Program-made: the position numbers and the translations under genes | Source of the DNA: Coniella vitis | Taxonomy: Eukaryota > Ascomycota > Sordariomycetes > Diaporthales > Schizoparmaceae | Direction: 5' to 3' | Assembly (NCBI GenBank): GCA_011317545.1 | Contig: WUJK01000008.1 | Coordinates: forward strand, 1 to 64,000 | DNA length: 64,000 nucleotides | The notes under the pieces: generated by a model | Seen by the model: only the letters and a program-made list of their open reading frames with translations | Database searches by the model: none | Told to the model about the DNA's origin: nothing | Shown: one piece after another, positions 33,601 to 47,362 of the stretch | How positions within the stretch are numbered: position 1 is the stretch's first letter | Layout of the letters: each line of letters begins with the position of its first letter

Positions 33601-36330
33601 GTATCCTAGGGTAGCTATCGCCTTAGCTCTTCTCGATTTGGAGGTATATATAAATTCGTTTAAGCCCCTGCTATCCAGGTATCGCTTAGTAACTAAATCC
33701 GATCCTACGCCTTTAATTATAACCGCTTCTTAGGTATCCGCTTTATCCTATAAAATATAGCTATTAGTCCAATGGATTCGAGGATTTTCCTTTCTTAACT
33801 ATAGTATACCTAAGATTAGCTCGTATTATACGGTATCCGTAATATCGAAGTTTATTAGTATCGTACGTCCGTAGATCGTAACTAGTAATTAATCAGATTC
33901 TATATCGATAATACCTTAGCCGTAAGCGACTTCTATACCTTCTACGGTACTAAGTTTATAGGGTTCTATCTTCTTCTTCCAAGGTATCCGTTCTCTATTA
34001 ATAACGCTTGGGGATATAAAGTTTCCTTATACTCCGCTGTCTAGGAGTACTATATAGTATTTATCGTTAATTCGTACTACGATTTTTAAATATTCGTACG
34101 TCGAGCTATCTATCGCGTAGAGGGACTTTATCGTAAGTCCTAATCGCTTATTATCCCTTATAGGCGATCCTTGCCTTTTAGGTTCTACTATTCTTGCTAT
34201 ACTCTAAGGGCTGCTATCTATGCTAGGTTCTTAGCTTATTATATTCCGTATCGTATATATACTACGGCCTATCGCTATAAGCGCGCTTAATTTTCTTCTT
34301 CGGTATACGGAGTCTATGCTCCGGGTTCGCTATTCTTAATAATATAGTAGATTCGTACTTTATCTGCTATATATTCTACGCAGTCTACGCTCTTATAGAA
34401 GCTATAGTACGTAGGTTCCGCATATACGGGCTTTACGCGCTTTTCCCTTCGCTTCTATTCGTATATTCTATACTAATCGAGCGCTTTTTCTTACGCGTAA
34501 GGTGTATACTAGGGTATCGTATATTAGTACTATTTTACTTATCGCGTAGTATATTCGTAGGGGGTGTTATATATAAGGCTAATACTAGCGTAGTTTCCCC
34601 TTATTCTAAATACTTTGTAATAGTCGCTGTTATCGTCGTTATAGGCGATAATACTATACCCTATCTCGCGCGTAGGGAACTATTCGTTGGTTACCTTATA
34701 TTTAAAGTATTATCTGCAATTATATATAATACAGGCAAACTATACGATCTAGTAGTATTTTTCGTAGAGGTAATTAATTTACGTATCTTCCTATATAAGG
34801 GGGGTTTCGTTTTAATAAGATATTATTCGGAATAGTTCTCTAAGTATAATACCGTAGATAAGGTAGTATGCGTTTCCTTTATCGATATCTCCGTTTGTAG
34901 AGCTTTCTAATTCTAAGCTCGTTTCTTCGTTAATAGTTTAGGCGCTGGTATCCTAACTAATATAGAGCGTTTCCCATTATTCTATAATTTCTGTAATATT
35001 ACTCTACGAGATATCCGTTTCGTTAGGTAGTTTATACCCTTCTATATCGCGCTAGTAGGGGTATTCCCTAATAAGCCAGGCTTACTACTCTATTACTAGT
35101 CTTTCGAATAGACCGTTATCCGTAGAGAGGGGTATTCTCTAGGTAACTATAATTTATCGTTCCTTACGAGGTTTCTAAGGGAATTATCCTAAGCCTTACT
35201 TTACCGAGAGGTACGTTATATAATTATCCTTATAACAGAAGGTCTAGTTAAGGAGTCCGTAATCGGAATCGTCCGACGCTTACTCTAGAAGCTGGTTTTA
35301 GCTAGGAGTAGAGTCTATAGTCTTACGTATTATTATATTAACTTATCGTCCTTCGGGGACTTTCTTAAATTCTCTAGGTTTCTTAGGTTATCGGTATTCT
35401 CGTACAAAGTAGCCTATCTTACCGCAGTTAAAGTATTCCTTACTTATAGGTTTGCGCTAAGCTATATCGAGCTCTATAGGGCCTAAGTATATCGTGCCGC
35501 TGGTTGCTATGCTATAATAGTTATTTTATCGGGGTATATAGCGTTAAGGTAGCCGTTAATATCGTTTTCCGGTATTAGCCCTAGGTATAAGGTTAGTAAT
35601 AGGTCTTTACCTTCCTTACCGTTCCTAGTTCCTTTCCTAATTATAGTCGTTAATAGCTACTATTATTACCGCAAATTCTGCGAATATCTCTAGTCGAGGT
35701 ATCTTATATAGCTCGTCTTTAATAGATTCTTTAAGCCCGTTATAATAGGCTATTATAAGAGGTTCGTTATCCCAGTAGAGACGTAATATAATCTACCGGA
35801 AGAGCGCTATATAATATGATACTAACTTAGTTTATTTAAGTTAGGAGATCTTACGTTCTATATTACGTTTTTTATTAGGGTTTCCAAAGGTTTCCTTAAG
35901 TATCTAGGCGAAGGTTTCGAATAATATAAAGAGTTCGTTAGTCTCGTCTTCTCTAGTTTCTTCGGTATCGAATTCCAGGAAGTTTCGTAGAATAGGTTTA
36001 AACTATATAAGTATATCGCCTTTAAGCCTACTAGCTACGAATTCCACTTTCTTAGCTTTAGTAGGGAATTACTATTAGTAGTGCTAGAAGTAAGCTCTAA
36101 GGGTTATAATAAAAGGTTAAATATTATCTTCTTATCCGCGATAGACCTTAGGCTATTCCATTTTAAAGGGCTTATTAGTAGTTCCGCCGGTATTTCCTCG
36201 AGCTTCGAGTTCTATAATATATATAGTAAGTACGTTAATAGTAGTTAAGAGCTACTGATTAGTATTCTAGGCCTAGTTAACCATCGAGGGGGCTAGAACT
36301 ATTAGAGCTATAGTTAAATACTATACTTAA
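30618..36330 (-). pseudogene. gag-pol: ED gag-pol relic
   Basis: Read right to left: gag from about 36330. The CCHC knuckle relic is near 35384-35450 (NCGKIGYF-type text). The protease LLDSG is near 34041-34060. RT has an intact-looking AYLDDILI box at 32806-32824. RNase H is near 32060-32420 and integrase about 31240-31960. The chromodomain lies at 30618-30770 (KRGRGKQYLIK.KNYDNSENT). In-frame TAA/TAG occur throughout, so it is inactive. Confidence 0.9.
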
Positions 36331-36353
36331 TATTACCTAAGAGGTATATATAG

Positions 36354-36379
36354 ACCGTCCTAAACAAGAGTTATAAAAA
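36354..36379 (-). other. ED primer-binding region
   Basis: On the minus strand the sequence after the 5' LTR reads TTTTTATAACTCTTGTTTAG, the same leader as E3, E4 and E5, without a tRNA 3'-end complement. Confidence 0.5.
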
Positions 36380-36840
36380 TATAATGATCCTTACCTGAAT
36401 CCCTAATTCTGGAAGTACCTATAAGTTATATATTAGCAGGATAGGGAAGTATTACCTTTAAATCTTCGTACGTTATCGAGCAATATTAAGTATCACAAGT
36501 AATCAAGAGGGGTTACCCTATTATATAAAATAATACTTAGATTTACAACTAAAGACTATAAGGAAACTATCTAATATTAAGCTGTAAACTCCTATCCTTA
36601 TATCCTTCTATTATAGTATAAGTCGATCTAGTCGATAGGCGACTCTATCGACTCGTAGTATATAGGTCGACTGGGTCGATGAGCGACTCTATCGACCATG
36701 CAACTATTAGGACCCTAACCCTGATTATATCATCCGTAGGTCCTTATATAAGAGATCCTATCGGTCCGTTGTAGTTCCGACTTCTGATGCTATATTGCGT
36801 TGGCCTGTTCCTGTGACCTGTATAACCGTGGGTCATAACA
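36380..36840 (-). repeat. ED 5' LTR
   Basis: Aligns with 29229-29689. Here the outer (right) end is unmutated (GTGACCTG, GGGTCATAACA) and the inner end is mutated (TATAATGATCC), the mirror image of the other LTR. Confidence 0.92.
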
Positions 36841-37870
36841 TATATATTATACGGTTTATTAAGGTTTAATAATAGTTTAAAGGTTTTCTAGAAATAATTA
36901 TAAGTAACTATAGCTTAGATTAGGTTAGCTCCTTTTAATCTATACTTTATATTAAGCTAAATATCTACTAATTACTATCGACCGCCTTCTACCCTAAGAT
37001 TAATAAGGGGACGGAAAGGGAGAATTAGGAGGTTTAAAAGTACCTTAAGGTATATATCGGGTTCTCCTAGTTTAACTAGCCGTTCTATCTTATAGCCGCT
37101 TAGCTCGCGCTTAATAATCGAGACTCCTCCGTTATAGGTATTAGTATTAATAGATTATTAAATAGTTTTAATATCGACCCCCTACCGAAGTTATTATTAG
37201 AATCCGTCTTTATAATAATAGATTAGGGTTATACTATTACCTTTTTAGAGTATTTATATAATAGTATAGAAATAGCTTAGGCTATTATAGTATATATCTA
37301 GTAGCGGTAAGAGGATAGCGTAAATAAAATACGCCGGCTTATATATAAGTTCGAAGTAGGCGACTTAATCTAGCTATTACTATATAATATTAAGATAAAT
37401 AGGCCTAGTAAGAAGCTCGATTAGCTCTATAATAGGTACCGAATTATAGCTATTCTATTACCTCTTACTATTATATTAGATATACCGATAGGGGTTTATC
37501 CTACCTTCTATATAGAGCTAGTAGAACCCGACGAAGATATACCCCTATTATTATAGGACGTAATAGATATATATCCTACGCTTATCCTAGTTCCTAATAG
37601 CTTAGGTATTATTATAAAGGAGTTCTATATAGAGGAAATTCTTATAGCTAAGAATAGGCCTAGGCGTAATAGGTATAGGTTAGCTTTAGTTAAATAAAAG
37701 GGCTACGATAAGCCTATATAGGAACTATTAGATATAGTTATAAATATAGAGGTATTATATATATTTAAGGTAAAATAGGGTAATATTCGTATTAATAATA
37801 GCTTAACTCGGATTATATAGCGTAGGCGTATTAGGGCTATATTACTATTATAAAACTAACTATTTATCCT
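36841..37870 (+). pseudogene. pol: E2 integrase core and C-terminus (continuation)
   Basis: The frame resumes after ED: GFLEIIISN, then SILYIKLNIYQLLSTAFYP, KINKGTERENQE and AAQLALNNRDSSVIG, which are the integrase core with the final catalytic Glu block. The C-terminal basic domain follows (FEVGDLIQLLLYNIKINRPS) and ends RNRYRLALVK.KGYDKPI, a chromodomain-like tail. Confidence 0.85.
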
Positions 37871-39650
37871 TAGTCGATTATTAGGCGCTTATAGGCTAAC
37901 TTCTACTATCTCTATCTTAGATATTATTATCCTTATAGCTACTTTTATATATATTATCGTAGTTATCTTCTTTATAATCTAGATAAGGGTTATTATCGTC
38001 GGCCTTATTATAAGCGCGAATAGCAGCCGCCTTATAGCCGCCCGAGTTATACTAGCGAATATAGAGGAAGTAGAGGGCTAGCTAGTTCTAGATAAGGGAG
38101 CGATATTTAGCGGGCCTATAAGGGGAGCTATACGCCTAGCCGCTATTACTACGGGACCGCTTATACTTATTAGAAGACTATATAGTAAGATAACGTATAA
38201 TCTCGTTAAGAACCTAGGTCTAAAGTATATTATACTCGTTATAGCGCCGATAATTAGCCTCCTCGGCCTTATTATAGCGGCGGCGGTTAATACGGTCGGC
38301 TATAATACGCTTATCGGTAGTAGTATTATAACGCTCGAGCTTATCTATAAATATTATAATATACTAGCCGAGAGTATTAATACCGGTAGTAATCTAATTA
38401 CTATTAATATTAAACTAGCTATAGCGTATAAGGGTATAATTAGCGGGGGTAATAAGTATAAGGTTATAATAGCTATAAGGAGGGCTACGACGGCTATCGC
38501 TACGGTTATATAGGGGGGTATAAGGGTCCTCGATAAAGTTAGGTATAATAGTCTAAGGGCGATAATAAGCGTTCTAAGCGGTATTAAGGGCGGCCTCCTA
38601 ATCCTAGCGGGCTTATAGAAAGTCGGGTATAAAGATAGGACGGCGAGTATACTTCTTAATATATATATTATTATTATCGCTAGTATTATTATTACTATTA
38701 TTATTCTTATCGCCTTAGGGGACGATATAATTACTATTATTAACCGCTATCTTAATTCTATTATAATAGGCCCGTAGGAGGGCCGAAGTAGCGTATAATT
38801 AATTAATATTAGTATACTTTTTATATATCTTATAATAATAGCTATAAGATTTACTAGATATAAGCTAATAGTTAAGCTTACCGGTATAAAAATAGCTATT
38901 AATGTAATTAAGGTAGGAGTATCTTTTACGCTTAATAAGGCGTTTCTTCTCCTTATTATTATCTCTATCGATAAGGAACGATCCGATAATAATCGGGAGC
39001 TTATTATTATTCGGTCGGCGGGGTAGTTTATTACTACCCGCGGTAGTAGTATTACCTTAAAGGGTTATATCGGTAACGGTTATTACTATCGCTATTATTA
39101 GCTATTAATACTCGATAAGGGGAATTAATAGTACTAACTATTAAATTAAGATAGATAAAAGGTTTTATAGTATTTAATTATTAGTTAGATTAATAGGATA
39201 TTAAATTAAAATAGGATTATTAGGAAGGGAGTAAGGAAGCGAGGAGGAGGGCTAAGATACGATTAATTTATACTTAAGTTTTATATACTGCCTAGTAATT
39301 AGACTCTAGCTAGCTTCGTAAGGGTAATATATATTAGGCCCCGATTACCCTAGCAGAATACGCTACGTATAAAAGAGCTTTAGAGCTTAAAACCTCTTTA
39401 TCGATAAAGCTATTAGATTCGATCTATAATAGGCGTTATTTAGGCAGTAATAGGGGGTATTAATAGCTCGTTCTATATATTATAGAGTTCTATTCTAGGC
39501 TCTATAAGGGCCTGCGCGGGTATTAGCCGATAAAGTATAACGCGATATAATACCCCCTTTATCGCCGGTATAAAGGCATTGCTATTATTGCCCTATACTA
39601 TTAATAGTTATTATTCTCGGTTATCCTCGGCTACCCTTTTAGGGACCGTA
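37871..39650. other. E2 extra 3' region, unassigned
   Basis: About 1.8 kb between the integrase end and the polypurine tract. Both strands have long nearly stop-free, very hydrophobic frames at about 37990-39060. RIP turns codons into Ile/Tyr/Leu types, so apparent membrane character is unreliable. A third ORF (envelope-like or antisense) is possible; no motif was found. Confidence 0.5.
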
Positions 39651-39668
39651 ACGTTAAAGGAGGGGGCT
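39651..39668 (+). other. E2 polypurine tract
   Basis: AAAGGAGGGGGC directly before the 3' LTR. Confidence 0.75.
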
Positions 39669-39828
39669 TATTATAGACCCGTACTAAGTACGCTTAGTAT
39701 ATAGTTAGCTATATATAGATATATAGTAACGGTCCAATTACTAGTATATAACTCTCTCTTCTTTATAGTTAGAATAATATATTATAGCACCTATTAGTAA
39801 CCATTACTTATAGGTCCAGCCCATTATA
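39669..39828 (+). repeat. E2 3' LTR (160 bp)
   Basis: Begins TATTATAGACCCGTACTAAG and ends CCCATTATA. It is followed by ATTAA, identical to the duplication left of the 5' LTR. Confidence 0.92.
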
Positions 39829-39833
39829 ATTAA

Positions 39834-40620
39834 TCTTAGTTCCCTAAGGAAGAAGATAAGGTTATCTTCGTAGGAAGCCGTCTTAAAGGAAGTATACTCT
39901 ATTAATAGGAACCTACCCTCTGTAAACGATAGAAGGTAATTATAAATAACTAAACTAAGAAAATACGCTTTATCTTCTATAACTTTAAGTATTTCGTATA
40001 GGTATTTAAGGAAACCTTCGGAGATTTAGACGAATAACGAACTATAGAATAATAACTTATAATACTAAAATAAACTAAGTCCGTATTAGAATATATAGCT
40101 AACTTTCGATATATTACTAATTACCTCGGATAAGACGATAAACCCCTTATATTATAGTATTATATAGGATTTAAGGATAATATTAAGGACGAACTTACTA
40201 AAGTCGATAGACTAAACGAATTCTATAAATATATAGCTATAATAGTTAAAATCGATAACTAACTATTTAAATAATAGTAAGAAAAATATTAGAAAGGTGG
40301 AAATAATAGTACTTAATAACCCCGCCCTAATATAGGAAGATAATACTAATATAATAATAATAATCGATACTAATAATTAAGGACTACCGCTTATAGTAGT
40401 ATTACGTATACTAAACTTATAAAGCTCGATATAGCTTAACGTAAACCTATAAGTAAAGAATACCTTAACTATAATAAGAAAGGCTACTTTATACGGGAAT
40501 ATAGATAACCTAAGAAGCCTAGAGAATTTAAGAGAATCCTAGAAGGACGATAGGTTAATATTATAATATATAAAACCCCGGACTCTATTCCTAGCTAAAA
40601 CTAGCTCCTAGAGTAAGTAT
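39834..40620 (+). pseudogene. gag: E3 gag, C-terminal part with zinc-knuckle relic
   Basis: Continues the gag frame after E2. KYALSSITL-type helices are followed at about 40452-40505 by KEYLNYNKKGYFIREY, a CCHC knuckle in which Cys and His codons have become Tyr. The E5 copy at 61459 keeps C-F-N-C at the same place. Confidence 0.75.
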
Positions 40621-41699
40621 CGGATAATTCCGATTATAAACTTCTGAACTAGATATTCTATTATAAGGATAATTATATAATATACCTCTCGGTAAAATAA
40701 GGCTTAGGATAATTCCCTTAGAAACCTTATAAGGAATAATAACTTATAATTACCTAAAGAACCCCTCCCTTTATAAATAACGGTTTATTTAAGAGACTAG
40801 TAATAGAGTAGTAAGCTTAGCTTATTAAGGAATACCCCTATTAATATAATATAAAAGGGTATAAGCTACCTAATAGAAAAGAGGCCTTATAAAATAATAT
40901 CGTAGGAATTACGGAATAATAGGGAGCGCTTAGTATTAGTTAGGATACCGGTATCTAAACTATTAACGAAGAGACGAGTTTAGAATTAGAAAGCTTTATA
41001 AACGAAGATATCGATAAAGGAGATATATACTACCTTATCTATAATATTATACTTAGAGAACTATTTAGAACTATAACCCGCTAAAACGAAACCCCCCTTA
41101 TATAGGAAGATATACGAATTAACTACCTCTACGAGGAATACTACTAAATCGTATAATTTACTTATATTATATATAATTATAGATAATACTTTAAATATAA
41201 GGTAACTAACGAGTAGTTCCCTATATATAAGATAGGATATAATATTATCGTCTATAATAACGATAATAGCGATTATTATAAAGTATTTAGAATTAGAGGA
41301 AACTTCGCTAGTATTAGCCTTATATATAATACCCCCTACGAATATACTATACGATAAGTATGCTAATACTAGTATATAATACCTTAATACGCACTTTACG
41401 TATAAGAAAAAGCGCTCGATTAGTATAGAATATACGAATAGAAATAAAGGGAAAAGCTTATAAAGCCCGTATATATAGAACTTATATATTATAGCTTCTA
41501 TAAGCGCGTAGATTACGTAGAATATCTAGCGGATAAAGCGTATATCTACTATACCCTTAAGAATAATTAGCCCGGAGTATAAACTCCCTATACGAAAGAA
41601 GAAAACTAAGCGTATTTATAGCGATAAGCCGTAGTATATATATAATATAGAATATAATAAGCTAAGAATTTAATATAAATAATAGCTCTCGATATATAA

Positions 41700-44600
41700 T
41701 AAGAATAATAGGACCTAAAAGGTAAGGATCGCCTATAAGGGATAATAAGCGATTAGGACTTACGATAAAGTCCCTCTATACGATAGATAGCTCGATATAC
41801 GAATATTTAAAAGTCGTAATATAAATTAACGATAAATATTATATAATACTCCTAAATAGCAGAGTATAAGGAAACTTTATATCCTTAAGTATTATTAATA
41901 AAGAACGGATACCTTAGAAGAAGAAGATAAAACCCTATAAACTTAATATTATAAAAGGTATAGAAATCGCTTATAGCTAAGGTATTATTAATATAAAATC
42001 TAATTAATTACTAATTATAATCTATAAATATACGATATTAATAAACTTCGATATTACGGATACTATATAATATAAACTAATTTTAAGTATATTATAATTA
42101 AGAAAGGAAAATCCTTAAATCGATTAAACTAATAACTATATTTTATAGGATAAAGCGGATACCTATAGAACGGTTATAATTAATAGTATAGGATCGGATT
42201 TAATTACTAAATAATACCTAGATAATAGGGGCTTAAACGAATTTATATATACCTTTAAATCGAGAAGAGCTATTATAATAGCTATTAAAGGATAGGATAA
42301 ACCTCGATAGCTTATAAAGAAGGATCTAGTAATAGTTAATACCTAGGGAAATAAGGGATATAATAGATTAGGATATAATATAATAGGATTCTATAGATAG
42401 TAGGATATATTATTATAGTAAGTTTAAGAAGGAATTAAGTATATATAACGATATCTCCTTATAATAGTAATTATATAAGACGAAGATATATTTAAAGACC
42501 TTTCTAGTATACTAGAAGAATATCGGAAGTTTTTAAAACTATTTTAAGGAAAATTCGATAATAGCTTACTAGAATACGGCTTATATAATTACGAGATCCT
42601 ACTTAAAGAAGGGATATAGCTAGAATTTAAGCTTATCTATATACTAAATAAAGAAAAACTTAAAGTATTTAAGGAATATATCGACCAAAGCCTTAAGAAA
42701 AGATATATTAGACCCTTATATTTATTAATAGGATACTTAATCCTATTTATACTAAAGAAGAACGGTAAACTATAACTATATATTAACTACTAATAGCTTA
42801 ATAATATTATAATTAAGAATCGGTACCCCTTACCTCTCTTTAAAAAACTTAGAGATAGATTTAAAGGAGCCTAATAGTTTATAGCCCTCGACCTTAAGGA
42901 AGGATATATATATATTCGTATTAAACCCGGAGAAGAATAGAAAATAGCGTTTAGAATACGTTATAAATACTTTAAATACTTTATTATATTATTCGGATTT
43001 ACTAATACCCCCGTATTATTCTAAGAAATAATAAACTTTATCTTATATAAATACCTTAACTACTTTATAATCGCTTATTTAGATAATATCCTTATTTACT
43101 TAAAGATATTCGAAGAATATTAGAAGTATATTACGATAATCCTATAAATCCTCTAAGATAATAAGATTTTAGTAGAACTTATTAAATATAATTGGAATAT
43201 TTAAGAAGTTAAATACCTTAGATATACTATTATACTAAGGTATATACGAATATAAAAAGATAAAGTATAAGTAATTAGGGACTAGCTTATACCCTAGAAT
43301 ATTAAGGATATTAAAGCCTTCTTAAGCTATATTAACTTTTACCGATAATTTATTAAGAACTATAATAATATTATAATACTACTTACGGAATTTATAAAAA
43401 AGGATACTACCTTTAAATAGAACGAATAGGTATAGAAAGCCTTTAGTATAATTAAGGACGTAATAATATTAGAGCTAATCCTAATCGAAGTAGATTAAGA
43501 AAAAGTTTTCGAGATCGAGATAAACGTATTAGATTATATACTTAATAGATAATTCGGATAATAAGATAATAAAGGATAATTATAGATAATTAGTAACTTT
43601 AGTAAGAAGCTAAACGGATTAGAACTTAACTATAAAACGCTTAATTAAGAACTTATAGCGATAGTAAAAGCCTTTAGGGAATAGTAATATTATCTTATCG
43701 GCGTAAAATAATAAATTCTTATATATATAGATTATAGGAATTTTTAGGTATTTACCTTAATAAAGTAGCTTAATAAACGATAAGTTAGATAATATAAATT
43801 TCTATTAGAATTTAACTTTAAAATTATCTACTATAAAGGTAAGGAAAACGAACGAATAGATATTCTTAGTAAACGGTTAGATTATAAAGATAGTAATAGT
43901 AAAGACTAAGATATTATAGTAATCGTTAAAGAAGATTCGGAAGGAAACCTTATTATACTATCCCTTACTAAGGAACTTAACGTAATACTATATATCGAAG
44001 GAGAAATACCTAACCTCGATAATATAATAATATCGGAATAGAACGATTATATCCGAAATATCTATAATATATTAGTATATAGATATTAAGGAATTAGAGC
44101 AATTTATAAAAGGATCTAACGTTATTAGAATCTATTAAACCTTAAGAAACGAGTTATAGATATTATTAATAACTATAATATATATAAACGGAATAAGATA
44201 GAATAATATAAACCTTACGGATTATTATAACCCCTATTAATACCTACGATTATTTAATTATTTATTAATTTAGACTTTATTATTAAGCTACCCCTCTTAT
44301 AAAAACCCTTAACTTAGGTATAATATAATAATATCTTAATAATAGTTTATAGATTAAGCAAATATATATACTTCCTATTATATAAAGAAAGTAGTATTAT
44401 AGAAGAACTCGTATATATATTCCTCCGTATTATTATTACTAACTATAGAATACCTTAGGAAATTATATCGGATAAAGATAGGAAATTCGTATCGAAATTC
44501 TAGATCTTATTTATTAAATACCTCGGAATAATATAATATATATTTATAGTATTTTATCTTTAAACGGACGGATAAATAGAATATACTAACTAGATTATAG

Positions 44601-45290
44601 AATAATATCTATAATATTATATTAACTACGAATAAGATAATTAGGTCGATCTCCTACTTACGGTATAATTCGCCTATAATAGTATAGATATAATAAGTAT
44701 AGGAAAATTACTATTCTTCCTACTCTACGGATATAACCCTACGGTATATTACGAAATAATACTAGATAGTAATATAGAAACGGTAAACTAATATATTAAG
44801 AAAATTAAGTAATTATATGAAGATACTCGATATATACTTTAAGATATTAAAGAATAAATAACGAAATACGCTAATTAGAAAAGGATTAAGGGATTAATCC
44901 TATAAAAGGGAGATAAAGTCTACCTTAATTATAAAAATATTAAAACTACTAAACCTAGCGATAAGCTCGATTATAAGAAACTCGGACCCTATAAATTTAT
45001 ACGATAGATTTTACTAATTAACTATAAATTGGAAATCCTATATATACGTTTATATCTAATCTTCTATATTTTACTCCTCGAGCTAGCACTAGTAGATATA
45101 GAACTCTTATATAATATAGATATTATCGAACTAGAATAAGTATAGTACGAAGTCGAATAAATTCTCGACTTATATAAACGCGGATACGGAAAATAATATC
45201 TTATTAAATAGAAAAACTACGATAACTTAGAAAATACTTAGGAATTACTAAAGAATATATACCTAGACCTTATTAGGGAATATAAACTTA
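41700..45290 (+). pseudogene. pol: E3 pol relic
   Basis: Protease near 41850, RT about 42640-43170 with a mutated YLDN box at 43072-43092, RNase H about 43500-43880, integrase about 44040-44820 and chromodomain about 45140-45290. It aligns along its length with E1. There are no long open frames. Confidence 0.9.
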
Positions 45291-45339
45291 AGAACCCCTA
45301 ATATATAGAGAACCTAGGTTAAATCCTAACTAATTAATC

Positions 45340-45950
45340 GTAGTATTAAGCGCCGCTAATATATTCTAATCCGTACCCTTAAATAAAAGATCCTACGCAG
45401 ATAGTATAGCCTCCTTAGACGAAATAGCCTAAATAGTCTTAGTAATATATTCTCGCTCCTCCTCCTCTAACCTAATATTTACTAGCTTTATACCCTTCTC
45501 TTAAAGAAATCGGCGCTACTTCTTTAATCTAGATAGCCGAGCTAGAGTCTCTATTAACCGAGCTTATATATTAGCTAGCTCCTTCTAACGCTCTAATAAG
45601 CGCTCCTCCTCCTTAAGCTTACGATTATCTAAATGTATTAACTTATCGTTGATTTTTAAAACTAAAAACTATTAATAAGGCAATTAGTATAAAGGAGAGA
45701 TACTACTTACGAGAAGATACCGGAATATAAGACGTATTATAAGAGCGGTTTTATTTCGTATACTAAGTATAACTTTTCACTCTATTAACTATCTTATATA
45801 CTAAACCCTCCTCTATATATAAAGAATAAGGTATAACTTCGTAACCTTAAGTTTCGATATATATAAAACGATTTAGAGTAGTAATACGCTTTTTGGATAA
45901 AGATAAGGAATCGGAATTCGTACTATACGATTTCGAGATTCTCGATAATA
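45340..45950 (-). pseudogene. E3 antisense ORF relic
   Basis: Minus-strand text NDKLIHLDNRKLKEEERLLE, LANIQARLIETLARLS and KGIKLVNIRLEEEEREYIT. The E4 antisense ORF carries nearly the same words. Strong coiled-coil character. No tRNA-like gene precedes it in this element. Confidence 0.7.
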
Positions 45951-46052
45951 TAACGAATTAGGAAAGTATAATCCGGAGTAAGAATATTAGGCAGGATTAC
46001 TTACGGAAATACTATAAGTCTTTAGGGATAAAGATTAATAGAAGGGAGATAA

Positions 46053-46088
46053 TATTATAACCTACGGTTATATAGGTTATAGGAATAG
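46053..46088 (+). repeat. E3 3' LTR, first 36 bp
   Basis: Follows the polypurine tract. It ends in AATAG (46084-46088), the target site of E4; the rest of the LTR resumes at 53664. Confidence 0.88.
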
Positions 46089-46544
46089 TATAATGATCCT
46101 TACCTAAATCCCGGATTCTGGAAGTACCTATAAGTTATATATTAGTAGGTAGGGAAGTATTACCTTTAAGTCTTCGTACGTTATCGAGTAATATTAAGTA
46201 TTATAAGTGATTAAGAGGGATTACCCTATTATATAAAATAATACTTAGATTTATAACTAAAGACTATAAGGGAAACTATCTAATAGCTAGGAAATCTATC
46301 GTCCTTATATCCTTCCGTTATTCTATTTATTAATATATAGCCTATCTAAGCTTATTAATACCTATAATTACCTATTAACTATCCGATAGGTAATAGTAAT
46401 CTCTTATAAGCTCTACCCTAACCCTAATTATATTATCTATATTCCTTATATAAGAGATCCCTATCGGTCCGTTAAGGTTCCGATTTACTAGTATATAGTT
46501 ACGCTAGCTTATTCCTATAACCTATATATTTATAGGTTATAATA
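46089..46544 (-). repeat. E4 3' LTR
   Basis: TATAATGATCC to GGTTATAATA on the + strand; pairs with 53203-53658. A polypurine tract (inverted, 46545-46557) adjoins it. Confidence 0.92.
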
Positions 46545-46654
46545 TTATCTCCCTTTTATTAGTCTTTATCCCTAAAGACCTATAGTATTTCCGTAAGTAG
46601 TCCTGCCTAATATTCTTACTTCGGATTATACCTTCCTAATTCGTTATATCGTCT

Positions 46655-47315
46655 AGAATTACAAAATCGCGTACTATAAATCCGTCTTTATCTTTATCTA
46701 AAAAGCGTATTACTATTTTAAATTGTTTTATATATATCGAAACCTAGGGTTACGAAGTTATACCTTATTCGTTATATCTAAAGGAGGGGTTAGTATATAA
46801 GATAGTTAATAGTATAAAAAGTTATATATAGTATACTAAACGAAATCGTTCTTATAATACGTTATAAGTACTAGTATCCTCGTATAAGTAGTTTTTCTTA
46901 GTAGTTCTTATTATACTAATATTAACTCTTTCCTTAGTATCTAAGATTAACGATAAGTTAATACGTTTAGATAATCGTAAGTTAAAGGAGGAGGAGTATC
47001 TACTTAAGCGTTAGAGGGAACTTACCGATATATAAGCCCGTTTAATAGAGACTTTAGCTAGATTATCTTATCTAAAGAAATAATAATAGTTTCTTTAGGA
47101 GAAGGGTATAAAGTTAATAAACGCTAGTTTAGAAGAAGAGGAGCGTAAGCGAGTTACCGAAGCTATTTAAACCGTAGCTACTAAGGAGGCCGCTTTATCT
47201 GCTTAGGATCCTTTATTTAAAGGTATAGATTAGAATACGTTAGTAGCGCCTAACGCTACGATTAATTAGTCCGGATTCGACTTAAGGAGTCCGAGTATAG
47301 ATAGCTCTTAATAAG
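46655..47315 (+). pseudogene. E4 antisense ORF relic
   Basis: Starts ITKSRTINPSLSLSKKRIT. A less readable middle is followed by NDKLIRLDNRKLKEEEYLLK, then LTDIQARLIETLARLS, KGIKLINASLEEEERKRVTE and an A/S-rich end. Frame breaks are few. It reads opposite to pol, immediately inside the 3' LTR. Confidence 0.7.
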
Positions 47316-47362
47316 GGGTCTGGTTATTCCTATAGGTAGCTATTATAGTTAAAGATATAAGT

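Larger units (their letters stand above)
29229..36840 (-). mobile_element. ED: complete gypsy chromodomain element nested in E2
   Basis: 7.6 kb with an LTR at each end, reading right to left. Order on the minus strand: 5' LTR 36380-36840, leader, gag, protease, RT, RNase H, integrase, chromodomain, tRNA-like gene (opposite strand), antisense ORF, polypurine tract, 3' LTR 29229-29689. The flanks CATAT (29224-29228) and TATAT (36841-36845) are a target duplication with one C/T difference. It splits the E2 integrase. Confidence 0.93.
25039..39828 (+). mobile_element. E2: second gypsy family, hosting ED
   Basis: Bounded by two 160-bp LTRs and by a perfect 5-bp duplication ATTAA (25034-25038 and 39829-39833). 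Removing ED leaves about 7.2 kb. It has gag, protease, RT, RNase H and integrase relics on the + strand, then an unusual ~1.8-kb region before the 3' LTR. LTR sequence and pol are unrelated in detail to the E1/E3 family. RIP decay is complete. Confidence 0.93.

Noticed and set aside
37990..39060. A multi-pass membrane protein in E2
   Set aside because: Hydrophobicity appears on both strands and is what RIP codon change produces. Kept only as an open question.
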